From Robertkochia solimangrovi (GTDB lineage Bacteria; Bacteroidota; Bacteroidia; Flavobacteriales; Flavobacteriaceae): 64,000 nt of DNA. Below, piece after piece: positions 17,687-25,911 of this stretch. Below the pieces are notes generated by a model. It was not told the origin of the DNA, did not search any database, and saw only the letters and a list, made by a program, of their open reading frames with translations. Position 1 is the first letter of the stretch, and each line of letters begins with the position of its first letter. The stretch is taken from positions 186,001 through 250,000 of the forward strand of contig NZ_QKWN01000008.1 of assembly GCF_007279655.1 (NCBI RefSeq), given 5' to 3'. Made by a program: the position numbers and the translations under genes.

Positions 17687-19061
17687 TGTCGTAGGTCTTA
17701 CCCCCAGACTGATAGGCAGGGACACACCTTTTATTCAGAAATTTGTTCAACGCGGAAAATCAACGATTATTGAGCCGGTATTACCGGCGGTAACCTGCTC
17801 GGTTCAATCTACCTACCTGACTGGTAAGTGGCCCGAAACCCATGGTGTAGTGGGAAATGGTTGGTATTTTAAGGATGAACTTGAGGTTAAGTTCTGGCGT
17901 CAGTCAAACCGATTGGTGGAAAGTCCGAAAATCTGGGATGAATTAAAAAAGCAGGATCCTGAATTTACCTGTGCTAATATGTTTTGGTGGTATAATATGT
18001 ATTCCACGGCCGATTATAGTGTAACTCCCAGACCTAATTATCTGGCTGACGGCAGGAAATTACCGGATATTTATTCCTTCCCTGCAGGTCTTCGGGACGA
18101 GTTACAGGAGGAATTAGGGACTTTTCCCTTATTTGATTTCTGGGGGCCGCGTACCTCGATCAAATCCAGTAAATGGATCGCCGATGCCAGTATCCTTACC
18201 GATAAGAAATATGATCCAACACTCACTCTTGTCTATTTACCGCATCTTGATTATAATCTGCAACGCTATGGTCATGATATGGAAAAGATAGCCTCAGACC
18301 TTCAGGAGATCGATGCCGTGGTGGAAGAGTTGGTAACTTATTATGAGCGTAAGAATGCAAATGTTATCTTATTGTCGGAATACGGGATCACAGATGTTTC
18401 AAATCCGGTACATGTCAATCGTATCCTCAGAGAGAACGGTTGGCTGGCTATTCGGGAGGAAAGAGGGTTGGAATTGCTGGATGCAGGTGCTTCCAAAGCT
18501 TTTGCAGTTGCCGATCATCAGGTTTGTCATGTGTACCTTAATGATCCAAAGATCAAGAATGCTGTGATTTCAGCGCTTCGAAAAACGACCGGAATTAAGG
18601 AGATCATGGGAAAACATGATCAGCAATTGAATCATATTTCTCATGAAAGAAGTGGAGACCTTGTGTTAGTTTCTGATGAAAATTCATGGTTCACGTATTA
18701 TTTCTGGCTGGATGATTCCAAAGCACCGGATTTTGCACGCATCGTCGACATTCATAAAAAACCGGGATATGATCCCGTAGAGATGTTCACAGACCCCGGG
18801 AAGCCTTTTATAATGGCAAGGGTTCTGTGGAAATTGTTTAAAAAGAAACTGGGTTTCCGGGTACTTATGGATGTTATTCCATTGGATGCCAAACTTGTTA
18901 AAGGGTCACACGGAAGAATCCCGGAAAGTAAATTAGATTACCCGGTATTGGTTTCCAATGTAAAGGATGGTGCTGCGGGAGAATCCGTTAGCGGTGTTGA
19001 AGTTTATGATATTATAAAACAACATATAACCAATTCTAAAATCCATGAAACCATTCTTTAA
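17658..19061 (+). CDS. eboF: EboF, type I phosphodiesterase / nucleotide pyrophosphatase-like protein
   Basis: A 467-residue alkaline-phosphatase-superfamily protein. VVGLTPRLIGRDTP gives the first metal region and PAVTCSVQSTYLTGKWPETHGVVGNGWY holds the probable Thr nucleophile of nucleotide pyrophosphatases. Further metal ligands are likely in LPHLDYNLQRYGHD, LLSEYGITDV and GSHGRIPESKLDYPVLV. There is no signal peptide, so it should act in the cytosol. It starts inside eboE (ATG 17658 or 17664), and its own end overlaps the next gene by 17 bases. Natural substrate unknown. Confidence 0.9.
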   Translation: MYMKKTVVLNVVGLTPRLIGRDTPFIQKFVQRGKSTIIEPVLPAVTCSVQSTYLTGKWPETHGVVGNGWYFKDELEVKFWRQSNRLVESPKIWDELKKQDPEFTCANMFWWYNMYSTADYSVTPRPNYLADGRKLPDIYSFPAGLRDELQEELGTFPLFDFWGPRTSIKSSKWIADASILTDKKYDPTLTLVYLPHLDYNLQRYGHDMEKIASDLQEIDAVVEELVTYYERKNANVILLSEYGITDVSNPVHVNRILRENGWLAIREERGLELLDAGASKAFAVADHQVCHVYLNDPKIKNAVISALRKTTGIKEIMGKHDQQLNHISHERSGDLVLVSDENSWFTYYFWLDDSKAPDFARIVDIHKKPGYDPVEMFTDPGKPFIMARVLWKLFKKKLGFRVLMDVIPLDAKLVKGSHGRIPESKLDYPVLVSNVKDGAAGESVSGVEVYDIIKQHITNSKIHETIL

Positions 19062-19422
19062 AATTCTTGCTTCGATCTTTGCTTTACTTTTTATCGTTTC
19101 TGCGGCGTTACAATACAACGATCCGGATCCTTATTTCTGGTATGCAATTTATCTGTTTGCTGCAGTATTATGCGTCTTGTTCATCTTTGGAAAGCTTCCA
19201 TTCTGGCTTGCAACACTGGCGGCGGTAGGTTTTATAATCGGAGGAATCTTCGCCTGGCCTGAAACTTTCGAAGGGGTGCAGATAGGCGATGGTGACATCA
19301 GGAATATCGAAGAAGGAAGGGAGTCGCTCGGACTTTTTATTATCGCATTTGTGATGTTGTTACTGGCCTTGCGGATCAGAAACGCAAAGCGCATTAAACA
19401 TCAAGATCAAATTCTTTCCTGA
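19045..19422 (+). CDS. TMEM220-family small membrane protein
   Basis: A 125-residue protein with about four hydrophobic segments: IFALLFIVSAALQYN, WYAIYLFAAVLCVLFIF, LATLAAVGFIIGGIFAWP and LFIIAFVMLLLALRI. The element YNDPDPYFW after the first segment is the TMEM220 signature as I recall it. Function unknown. The ATG at 19045 lies inside the end of eboF (17-base overlap), so this gene is probably a seventh member of the ebo transcript. Its 3' end overlaps convergent dnaX by 29 bases. Confidence 0.83.
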   Translation: MKPFFKILASIFALLFIVSAALQYNDPDPYFWYAIYLFAAVLCVLFIFGKLPFWLATLAAVGFIIGGIFAWPETFEGVQIGDGDIRNIEEGRESLGLFIIAFVMLLLALRIRNAKRIKHQDQILS

Positions 19423-21172
19423 GCAGTTCCAGATACGGATTTCGAGTGCATAATTTCTCGTATTTTTCCTGAGGTGTAAAGGCATATTCCTTTTCAGTAG
19501 CTTCATTCACCTGTATGAACAATTCGATGTGGAAATTGTTGAGCTTTTCCTTCATGTAGGTCATGAGCGGATTCTTGTCTCTTTCCACCTCTTTTTTCAT
19601 AGTGTCATTGGGTAATTCGATATAGATCGTATGCTTGTCTTTAAGAGTAGGCGTACCTGTTGTAAGATTCGAGCTCATGATTTTCTTACCATCCTTATCG
19701 ATCATGTTGACATAATCCGTCCAGATTTTTTGCATTTCAGCTTCAGTGAATTCATCGGAAGGGAGATTTTCTTCAGTATACACTCTTTTTTGCTGATCCT
19801 TTTTTTCCTTATGTTTTCTTTGTTCCGCTAATGATTTTAAGGAAGTTCCGGAAACGGGAGCGTTTTTCATCTCCAGGATCGGTTTTCTAGGTGTTCCGGA
19901 CGGAGTAGGAGTAGATTGAATTGATGGCTTATCAGTGTAAGGCGCTGTCGTTTCAGCCTTGACCGTAGTTTTAGTTTCTGCAACTGCAACTTCTGCAACA
20001 GGAGCGGGTTGTCGTACTTCTTTCTTCGGTGCTAAGGTGCTGTCAATTCTTTCGGTCGTGCTTTCCCGAAAATAATTCGGTGGAATTATGAAGTATGGGT
20101 CATTTTTTTTTTCTCCATCGTAATTGATGGAGGCTAACTGCATAAGGCATAATTCAACCAGCAAACGCTGATTTTTGCTGCTCTTATATTTTAGGTCGCA
20201 CTCATTGGCGATTTCCAGTGCCTTCAGGAGAAAGGGTAAGGAAGTATGGTTGCTTTGCTCCAGATATTTTGCTTTGGTATCATCGCCTACCTCCAGTAAT
20301 TGAATGGTATTCGGATTGGTACAAACCATCAGATCCCGGAAATGTGATGCGAGATCACTGATAAAATGGTGGCCGTCAAAACCTATGGAGAGCACATTGT
20401 TGAAATAGAGCAGTAAGGACGGGATATCATTCTTAAGAATGAGATCAGTCACTTCCAGATAGGTCTGGTAATCGAGAACGTTCAGGTTTTCGGTAACGGC
20501 CTGTCTGGTCAGTTCCTTTCCGGAAAAACTCACCACTCTGTCAAATATAGACAGTGCATCACGCATGGCGCCATCTGCTTTTTGAGCGATGATGTGCAAT
20601 GCGTCATCTTCTGCATTGATGCCTTGACTTTCTGCGATGTATTTCAAATATTCCTTGGCATCTCCGACGGTGATTCGTTTAAAGTCAAAGATCTGACAAC
20701 GCGATAGGATCGTAGGGATGATCTTGTGTTTCTCTGTAGTAGCGAGGATGAAGATCGCATGTTTCGGCGGTTCTTCCAGCGTCTTCAGGAAGGCATTAAA
20801 TGCCGATGAAGATAACATATGGACCTCATCGATGATATAGACTTTGTATTTGCCTACCTGAGGCGGGATCCGCACCTGATCGATCAGGTTTCGGATATCT
20901 TCTACTGAATTGTTGGAAGCAGCATCGAGTTCAAAGATGTTGAACGCAAAATCTTCATCTTCTCTTTCATTGCCTTCTTCGTTGATCTTCTTTGCCAGAA
21001 TACGTGCACAAGTGGTTTTGCCTACCCCGCGAGGACCACAGAAAAGCAGTGCCTGAGCGAGATGATTGTTCTCGATCGCGTTCAGTAATGTATTGGTGAT
21101 CGCTTGTTGTCCCACCACATCTCTGAAGGTTTTTGGCCTGTATTTTCTAGCTGATACTACGAAATGTTCCAT
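19394..21172 (-). CDS. dnaX: DNA polymerase III subunit gamma/tau
   Basis: About 592 residues; the clamp-loader AAA+ ATPase. VSARKYRPKTFRDVVGQQ opens the protein, Walker A is GPRGVGKTTCARIL, Walker B IIDEVHMLS, and ILATTEKHKIIPTILSRCQ holds sensor 1 and the SRC motif. The four-Cys zinc module that normally follows Walker A is absent; KINEEGNEREDEDFAFNIFELDAASNN stands in its place. The C-terminal third is lysine-rich and low-complexity (tau-like linker), then a small folded end. ATG 21172 (MEHFVV) is preferred over TTG 21181. Confidence 0.95.
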   Translation of the reverse strand: MEHFVVSARKYRPKTFRDVVGQQAITNTLLNAIENNHLAQALLFCGPRGVGKTTCARILAKKINEEGNEREDEDFAFNIFELDAASNNSVEDIRNLIDQVRIPPQVGKYKVYIIDEVHMLSSSAFNAFLKTLEEPPKHAIFILATTEKHKIIPTILSRCQIFDFKRITVGDAKEYLKYIAESQGINAEDDALHIIAQKADGAMRDALSIFDRVVSFSGKELTRQAVTENLNVLDYQTYLEVTDLILKNDIPSLLLYFNNVLSIGFDGHHFISDLASHFRDLMVCTNPNTIQLLEVGDDTKAKYLEQSNHTSLPFLLKALEIANECDLKYKSSKNQRLLVELCLMQLASINYDGEKKNDPYFIIPPNYFRESTTERIDSTLAPKKEVRQPAPVAEVAVAETKTTVKAETTAPYTDKPSIQSTPTPSGTPRKPILEMKNAPVSGTSLKSLAEQRKHKEKKDQQKRVYTEENLPSDEFTEAEMQKIWTDYVNMIDKDGKKIMSSNLTTGTPTLKDKHTIYIELPNDTMKKEVERDKNPLMTYMKEKLNNFHIELFIQVNEATEKEYAFTPQEKYEKLCTRNPYLELLRKEFDLDV

Positions 21173-21326
21173 ACAGGACAAAGATAAAAATTGCGCACTA
21201 ATATGTCCTTTTTAAAAAAGCGAATTGTACATTTTTATTAACAACGTTGTTACGGGGTTACGCTGTTACTCTGTTTTGTTATCGCAGTGTAACCCTCCGT
21301 AAGAATTTTGGCATTTTTACCGTTCC

Positions 21327-21361
21327 TCAATAATCCATAATCCATAATCTATAATTCATAA
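21327..21361. repeat. Seven-base tandem repeat upstream of rnpB
   Basis: Five head-to-tail copies of a degenerate heptamer: TCAATAA, TCCATAA, TCCATAA, TCTATAA, TTCATAA. The array ends ten bases before the rnpB -7 box. The same type of array occurs at 54381-54429. Confidence 0.8.
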
Positions 21362-21370
21362 TTAAAATAG

Positions 21371-21378
21371 TATTTTTG
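21371..21378 (+). promoter_or_regulatory. Bacteroidota -7 box of rnpB
   Basis: TATTTTTG matches TAnnTTTG. Start of RNA would fall at about 21383, right at the 5' strand of RNase P helix P1 (GGCAGGC, 21384-21390). No clear TTG is present at -33; the heptamer array occupies that position. Confidence 0.7.
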
Positions 21379-21379
21379 C

Positions 21380-21669
21380 CGCCGGCAGGCTACCTTATCG
21401 TCTCTTCGGAGAAGGAAAGTCCGGACACCACAGCGCAGCATAGCGGCTAACGGCCGTCCGTCGAAAGGCGAGGACAAGTGCAACAGAAAGTATGTACAGG
21501 TAATGCTGTAGTGAAACCAGGTAAACTCTATGCGGTGAAACGCCATGTATACCAGCGCAGAGGATTGCGCGTCTGATGCTGGAGGGTAGGCGGATTGATC
21601 TTTACAGTAATGTTCAGACTAGATAAATGATAAGGCTCGACAGAATCCGGCTTATGGCCTGCCTTTTTT
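21380..21669 (+). ncRNA. rnpB: RNase P RNA (class A)
   Basis: The catalytic RNA of RNase P, which trims tRNA 5' ends. The conserved 5' block GAGGAAAGTCCGGAC-like segment is present (GAAGGAAAGTCCGGACACC near 21411-21429), with CAGAAAGTATG... and GGTAAACTC in the middle, and the late conserved segment GATAAATGATAAGGCTCGACAGAAT-type (21622-21646). The ends pair: GGCAGGC (21384-21390) with GCCTGCC (21657-21663), forming P1, followed by a T-run that serves as terminator. The T-run abuts the rsmD stop codon on the opposite strand. Confidence 0.95.
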
Positions 21670-22219
21670 AAGATTCTTCATCAGGCCATTCAAAGAAACT
21701 GAAGACACTCCCGCCATATTTACGGGCATTGTTGAAATATGGATGCGTTTCGAGAGCGACGTGCTTGCTGTGCTCAATGATCAGCATTCCTTCTTCACCG
21801 AGTAATTCATTTTTAAAGACCAGATCTGCCATTTCCATCAGTTTTTCTGCTGGCATGTCGTAAGGTGGATCTGCGAAGATGATATCCGATTCTCCGGTAG
21901 CTTTCTCAAGATAAACAAAGACATCACTTTTGATACATTGAATATTGAACTCCAGTTCTTCCGAGATCTTTCGGATGTATTGTACACATCCGGAGTGCGC
22001 ATCGACCGCTTTAAGATGTTCGCATCCGCGGCTGGCAAATTCAAAAGAAATATTTCCAGTGCCTGCAAAAAGATCAGTCACTGTAAGTTCGTTGAAATAG
22101 TAGTGGTTATTCAATACATTGAACAACGCTTCTTTTGCAAAATCAGTAGTCGGTCTTACCGGTAACTTTGATGGAGCGGTCAACCGCTTACCTTTATATT
22201 TTCCCGAAATGATGCGCAT
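21668..22219 (-). CDS. rsmD: 16S rRNA m2G966 methyltransferase RsmD
   Basis: A 183-residue SAM-dependent methyltransferase. MRIISGKYKGKRL opens the family; DLFAGTGNISFEFASRG (near 49-65) is the SAM loop; the catalytic DPPY is at about 117-120 (IIFADPPYDM). Methylates G966 of 16S rRNA. Its ATG shares one base with the stop of the upstream DUF3822 gene (TGATG), so the two are coupled. It converges on rnpB and the two share the terminator region. Confidence 0.95.
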   Translation of the reverse strand: MRIISGKYKGKRLTAPSKLPVRPTTDFAKEALFNVLNNHYYFNELTVTDLFAGTGNISFEFASRGCEHLKAVDAHSGCVQYIRKISEELEFNIQCIKSDVFVYLEKATGESDIIFADPPYDMPAEKLMEMADLVFKNELLGEEGMLIIEHSKHVALETHPYFNNARKYGGSVFSFFEWPDEES

Positions 22220-23052
22220 CAGAAACTATTTAACAGAATTAGATTTTTATGATCCGCATAGTGTTCTCTGGCTTGCTTTCCAACTTTATAAGGGTTGAAG
22301 TTATTTCCGATATGAACGTTGCGAATGTATTTGTAAGCATATTTATAGAGCTCATCGTCACGATCTGTATTTCCTAATAAAATCACGTCTGTGAGTTCAG
22401 GATTCAGTTGTAACTGCTCGATTGTGAACATGAGGTAATAGATGAAATCTGCTGCAGTCTGATAATGATATTGATTATAGAGCAACAATTGTTTCTGATG
22501 GGTAACGACGATTTCAAAATGATTCTTCGATATGTTGATGAATACCTTTTTGTCAATACCATTTCGGCTTTTATTGATCAGGGTTTCCACCAGAACCGTT
22601 GAGGCATGTTTGTACTCGAAACTTCCAAAGGATTCAAACAGATAATTGTTGATATGGGTAAAAGGAATGTATACGTTTACCATATCATGACTTTTGATCT
22701 CATCATAATTGATAAAATCATTTTCAAGAATCTTGACGTTGTATTTAAGGTAATCCGGAAGCTGACTCTCATTGAAGAGTGATCGGGGTACAAATGAAGA
22801 TAATTCATTTTCATGGATAACTCTGATATCCCTGAAACTATATTGTTCGAACACCTCAGTATCGAGCAATTCCCGAAGCCTTCGAAGTTGTATATCCGGA
22901 GTAACTGCCTGAGGGAATTCTGTTGAACCCAGTTCCAGGATCTTATCATGAGCAGTATCCAGTATACAAAAAGAAAGTCCACTCAAGCTAACCTGAATGG
23001 ACAATTCCAAAAATGTTTTTTGTAATATATTACTTTTCTCCTTTTGTATCAT
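22219..23052 (-). CDS. DUF3822-family protein
   Basis: A 277-residue protein found next to rsmD in many Bacteroidota. LSIQVSLSGLSFCILDT near the N-terminus and the spaced glycine/aspartate elements suggest an actin/ASKHA-like fold (as in PilM), but the phosphate motifs are not clear enough to assert ATP binding. Function unknown. It overlaps the preceding gene by 23 bases and rsmD by one base, giving a tightly coupled three-gene unit. Confidence 0.85.
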   Translation of the reverse strand: MIQKEKSNILQKTFLELSIQVSLSGLSFCILDTAHDKILELGSTEFPQAVTPDIQLRRLRELLDTEVFEQYSFRDIRVIHENELSSFVPRSLFNESQLPDYLKYNVKILENDFINYDEIKSHDMVNVYIPFTHINNYLFESFGSFEYKHASTVLVETLINKSRNGIDKKVFINISKNHFEIVVTHQKQLLLYNQYHYQTAADFIYYLMFTIEQLQLNPELTDVILLGNTDRDDELYKYAYKYIRNVHIGNNFNPYKVGKQAREHYADHKNLILLNSF

Positions 23053-23683
23053 AGTATGGAGGCCAGTTACCGCTGGTACTTACGTCTGTAAGACTACCAA
23101 CTTTGATTTCAGGACCGTTTACTTCTTCTACGTCGATCATTTGTTTCTCATTAGCTACGAGGTCCGCTGGTTGATCATACAGTAGTGAAGATTTGTCTAC
23201 CTTAACTTCGAATACAGGAGCTCTGAATCCGTTTTTGTCGAGGATATCGGTCTTCATATCAAACTTAGCATTATTCTGTGCATAAGGAATAGTTCCCAAA
23301 TCCTTATAATTGATATTCGTGTTTTTGAACAGGGAATCCTTTACGGGGATGAATCCAAGGGTGTCAACCACAACAGTATCTACAGGCATATCGATGCGGT
23401 AGGTTCTGTTATAACGCATAAAGGAAGAATCTCTTTTTTCCAGTATGGTGAACTGAGCAGTATCCAGGAATTTCGCTAATGATTCGAAGTCTTTGGCATA
23501 AGAATTATCGATTATACGGTGTGCTTCCTGAGCATCTCTAATCTTTTTTAATTTATTGATTACTGCCGTATAACGCTCCTTCTTAACTTTATCAAACTTT
23601 ATAGGCTCCATGATGGAGGTGTAGATCTTATAAGCAAAGAAGATGCTTAAAGCCCAAAGAACAATCTGTATTACTGTCTTCAT
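23030..23683 (-). CDS. Conserved membrane-anchored protein of unknown function
   Basis: A 217-residue protein with a single N-terminal hydrophobic segment (IQIVLWALSIFFAYKIY, about residues 5-22). A helical region follows (KFDKVKKERYTAVINKLKKIRDAQEAHRII) and then a beta-rich, mostly charged domain ending in NWPPYYDTKGEK. The order helix-then-globule just after a membrane anchor recalls pilin-like minor proteins, but no type IV pilin cleavage motif is visible. First gene of the unit with DUF3822 and rsmD. Function unknown. Confidence 0.75.
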   Translation of the reverse strand: MKTVIQIVLWALSIFFAYKIYTSIMEPIKFDKVKKERYTAVINKLKKIRDAQEAHRIIDNSYAKDFESLAKFLDTAQFTILEKRDSSFMRYNRTYRIDMPVDTVVVDTLGFIPVKDSLFKNTNINYKDLGTIPYAQNNAKFDMKTDILDKNGFRAPVFEVKVDKSSLLYDQPADLVANEKQMIDVEEVNGPEIKVGSLTDVSTSGNWPPYYDTKGEK

Positions 23684-23714
23684 TGTTTGTTTTTTGAATT
23701 AAAGTGGTTTTACG

Positions 23715-23722
23715 CAAATCTA
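23715..23722 (-). promoter_or_regulatory. Bacteroidota -7 box for the DUF3822-rsmD unit
   Basis: On the minus strand TAGATTTG fits TAnnTTTG, 32 bases upstream of the ATG at 23683. No convincing TTG at -33. Confidence 0.5.
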
Positions 23723-23767
23723 CAATTTTTTTTCTTTCACGAAAGTTCTGCCCTGAAAAAACATTCC

Positions 23768-23775
23768 TATTTTTG
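23768..23775 (+). promoter_or_regulatory. Bacteroidota -7 box for the helicase gene
   Basis: TATTTTTG fits TAnnTTTG and lies 17 bases upstream of the ATG at 23793. It is divergent from the 23715-23722 box. Confidence 0.5.
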
Positions 23776-23792
23776 AATCAGAATAGGACTCC

Positions 23793-25214
23793 ATGGACGC
23801 TGTTTCTTTTTACAATTTACTGAAAAATAATTTTCCTCACCAGCCAACGCTGAAGCAAGATATTGTTTTACAGCAGCTTTCTGAATTTATATTGTCGGAT
23901 ACCAGAGATGATATTTTCATTTTGAAAGGGTATGCAGGGACCGGAAAAACCACCATCATAGGCACACTTGTTAATAATTTGTGGAAAACTATGAAGAAAT
24001 CTGTGCTCCTTGCACCCACCGGTAGGGCAGCAAAAGTGATCTCTGGTTATTCCGGAAGAACAGCTTTTACGATTCACAAGCATATTTATGTGCCGCGTAA
24101 GCAAAAGGGCGGTGCGGTTAAGTTCGTCCTTTCTCCAAATAAAAGTAAAGATACGATCTTCATTGTGGACGAAGCTTCGATGATTCCTGATTCCCCGGCG
24201 GATTCCAAACTTTTTGAGAATGGATCACTGCTCGATGACCTGATGCAATATGTGTATTCCGGGCATCGGTGTAAACTTATTCTCATCGGGGATACCGCTC
24301 AGTTACCACCGGTGAACCTGAGTTTATCTCCTGCATTGAATGAAGATACCCTATACCTTAATTATAATAAGGAGGTGAAACAAATAGAGCTCGACGAAGT
24401 GATGCGTCAACAGCTGGATTCCGGAATTCTCCTTAATGCTACCCTTCTCAGAGAGCAAATTCAGTCCGAATATCATGAGGCGTTTCAATTTGATATCAGG
24501 GGTTATGATGATATTGTACGGCTGACCGATGGGTATGAGATTCAGGATGCTATCAATCAGGCATTCAGTGATGACGGACTCGAGGAGACCGCCATCGTTG
24601 TGCGATCGAATAAGAGGGCAAACCTTTACAATCAGCAGATTCGTGGCAGGATCCTTTTCCTGGAGAATGAACTCGCCACCGGTGATTTTCTGATGGTCGT
24701 ACGCAATAATTATTTTTGGCTTAAAACTACTTCAGATGCCGGTTTTATCGCTAATGGTGATATCATCGAAGTACTCGAGATCTTCGCTTTTAAAGAATTG
24801 TATGGCTTCAGATTTGCAGAAGTAAAGGTGCGAATGGTCGATTATCCTAAAATGCAGCCCTTTGAAACAGTGCTTTTACTCGATACACTTACCGCCGATA
24901 CTCCGGCACTTACCTATGAAGATAGCAATCGTTTGTATCAGGAGGTTATGAAGGATTATGAAGATGAGACTTCGAATTATAAGAAATTCCTCAGTGTCAA
25001 GAATAATAAATTCTTCAATGCCTTACAGGTCAAATTCTCTTATGCGGTAACCGGACATAAGAGTCAGGGTGGTCAATGGAGTACGGTATTTATCGAACAG
25101 CCCTATGCACCAAACGGTGTTGATCGGGAATACCTCAGGTGGTTGTATACCGCGGTGACCCGGGCGCGTAAGAAATTGTATCTCATTGGCTTTAAGAATG
25201 AGTTTTTTCAGTGA
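23793..25214 (+). CDS. RecD-like / UvrD-type ATP-dependent DNA helicase
   Basis: A 473-residue superfamily 1 helicase. Walker A is GYAGTGKTTIIGTL (about residues 45-58), motif II is IVDEASMIP, motif III LILIGDTAQLPPV, and the C-terminal motif is YAVTGHKSQGGQWSTVFIE followed by RWLYTAVTRARKKLYLIG. This is the compact AAA_30 plus UvrD_C_2 layout without RecB or nuclease partners nearby. A role in DNA repair or replication restart is inferred only from the family. Confidence 0.88.
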   Translation: MDAVSFYNLLKNNFPHQPTLKQDIVLQQLSEFILSDTRDDIFILKGYAGTGKTTIIGTLVNNLWKTMKKSVLLAPTGRAAKVISGYSGRTAFTIHKHIYVPRKQKGGAVKFVLSPNKSKDTIFIVDEASMIPDSPADSKLFENGSLLDDLMQYVYSGHRCKLILIGDTAQLPPVNLSLSPALNEDTLYLNYNKEVKQIELDEVMRQQLDSGILLNATLLREQIQSEYHEAFQFDIRGYDDIVRLTDGYEIQDAINQAFSDDGLEETAIVVRSNKRANLYNQQIRGRILFLENELATGDFLMVVRNNYFWLKTTSDAGFIANGDIIEVLEIFAFKELYGFRFAEVKVRMVDYPKMQPFETVLLLDTLTADTPALTYEDSNRLYQEVMKDYEDETSNYKKFLSVKNNKFFNALQVKFSYAVTGHKSQGGQWSTVFIEQPYAPNGVDREYLRWLYTAVTRARKKLYLIGFKNEFFQ

Positions 25215-25290
25215 TCGTATTCCAAACCGGGGTGTGAATTCAGATTTTTAGTATTTTTATAACGCTTATAGGAAACCTTATTTAAATAAT

Positions 25291-25857
25291 ATGGATTCAA
25301 CCACTATATTGAGTATATTTTTAGGAATCGGATTGGCAGCCTCTGCTGGTATGCGCGTGTTTTTGCCATTGTTCGCCTTAAGTCTTGCTGCCTGGTTCGG
25401 CTTATGGGACCTGAATCCTAACTGGCAATGGATCGGCTCGATGCCGGCTTTGATCACACTGGGAATAGCCATGGTGCTCGAAATTTTTGCGTATTATATT
25501 CCGTTTATCGATAATCTTCTCGATACGATTGCGATACCGCTGGCAGCTATTGCCGGAACGGCTGTGATGGTATCCACGGCAGCAAATCTGGATCCCTTAG
25601 TAACCTGGTCACTTGCCATTATTGCAGGAGGAGGAACCGCAATGGTGGTTAAAGGAGCTTCAGCAGGTAGCCGACTTACCTCTTCAGTCTCTACCGCAGG
25701 ACTTGGTAATCCGGTTGTTTCCACCGTAGAAACCGGTGGTGCTATGGTGATGAGCGCTGCTTCCATTTTTGTCCCTGTTCTGGCGATGATACTGGTAATC
25801 ATAGTCTTAATATTTGTCTATTGGTTTTACCGGAAACTGCGTCCGAGACGCGGTTGA
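25291..25857 (+). CDS. DUF4126-family membrane protein
   Basis: A 188-residue protein with several hydrophobic, glycine/alanine-rich segments: FLGIGLAASAGMRVFLPLFALSLAA, MPALITLGIAMVLEIFAYYIPF, TIAIPLAAIAGTAVMV and a long C-terminal membrane helix ending in basic residues (YRKLRPRRG). GAxAGSRLTSS and TAGLGNPVVSTVETGGA are the conserved blocks of DUF4126. Function unknown. The kdsB promoter overlaps its stop codon. Confidence 0.85.
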   Translation: MDSTTILSIFLGIGLAASAGMRVFLPLFALSLAAWFGLWDLNPNWQWIGSMPALITLGIAMVLEIFAYYIPFIDNLLDTIAIPLAAIAGTAVMVSTAANLDPLVTWSLAIIAGGGTAMVVKGASAGSRLTSSVSTAGLGNPVVSTVETGGAMVMSAASIFVPVLAMILVIIVLIFVYWFYRKLRPRRG

Positions 25858-25883
25858 TTTCTAAAATTTTAGCACTACTTTTG
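25854..25883 (+). promoter_or_regulatory. Promoter of kdsB
   Basis: TTG (25854-25856), 19-base spacer, then TACTTTTG (25876-25883): a complete Bacteroidota consensus. Its TTG overlaps the stop codon of the DUF4126 gene. The start of kdsB is 28 bases downstream of the -7 box. Confidence 0.75.
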
Positions 25884-25911
25884 TTATTTCTATAGAAGAT
25901 AAATACGATTC

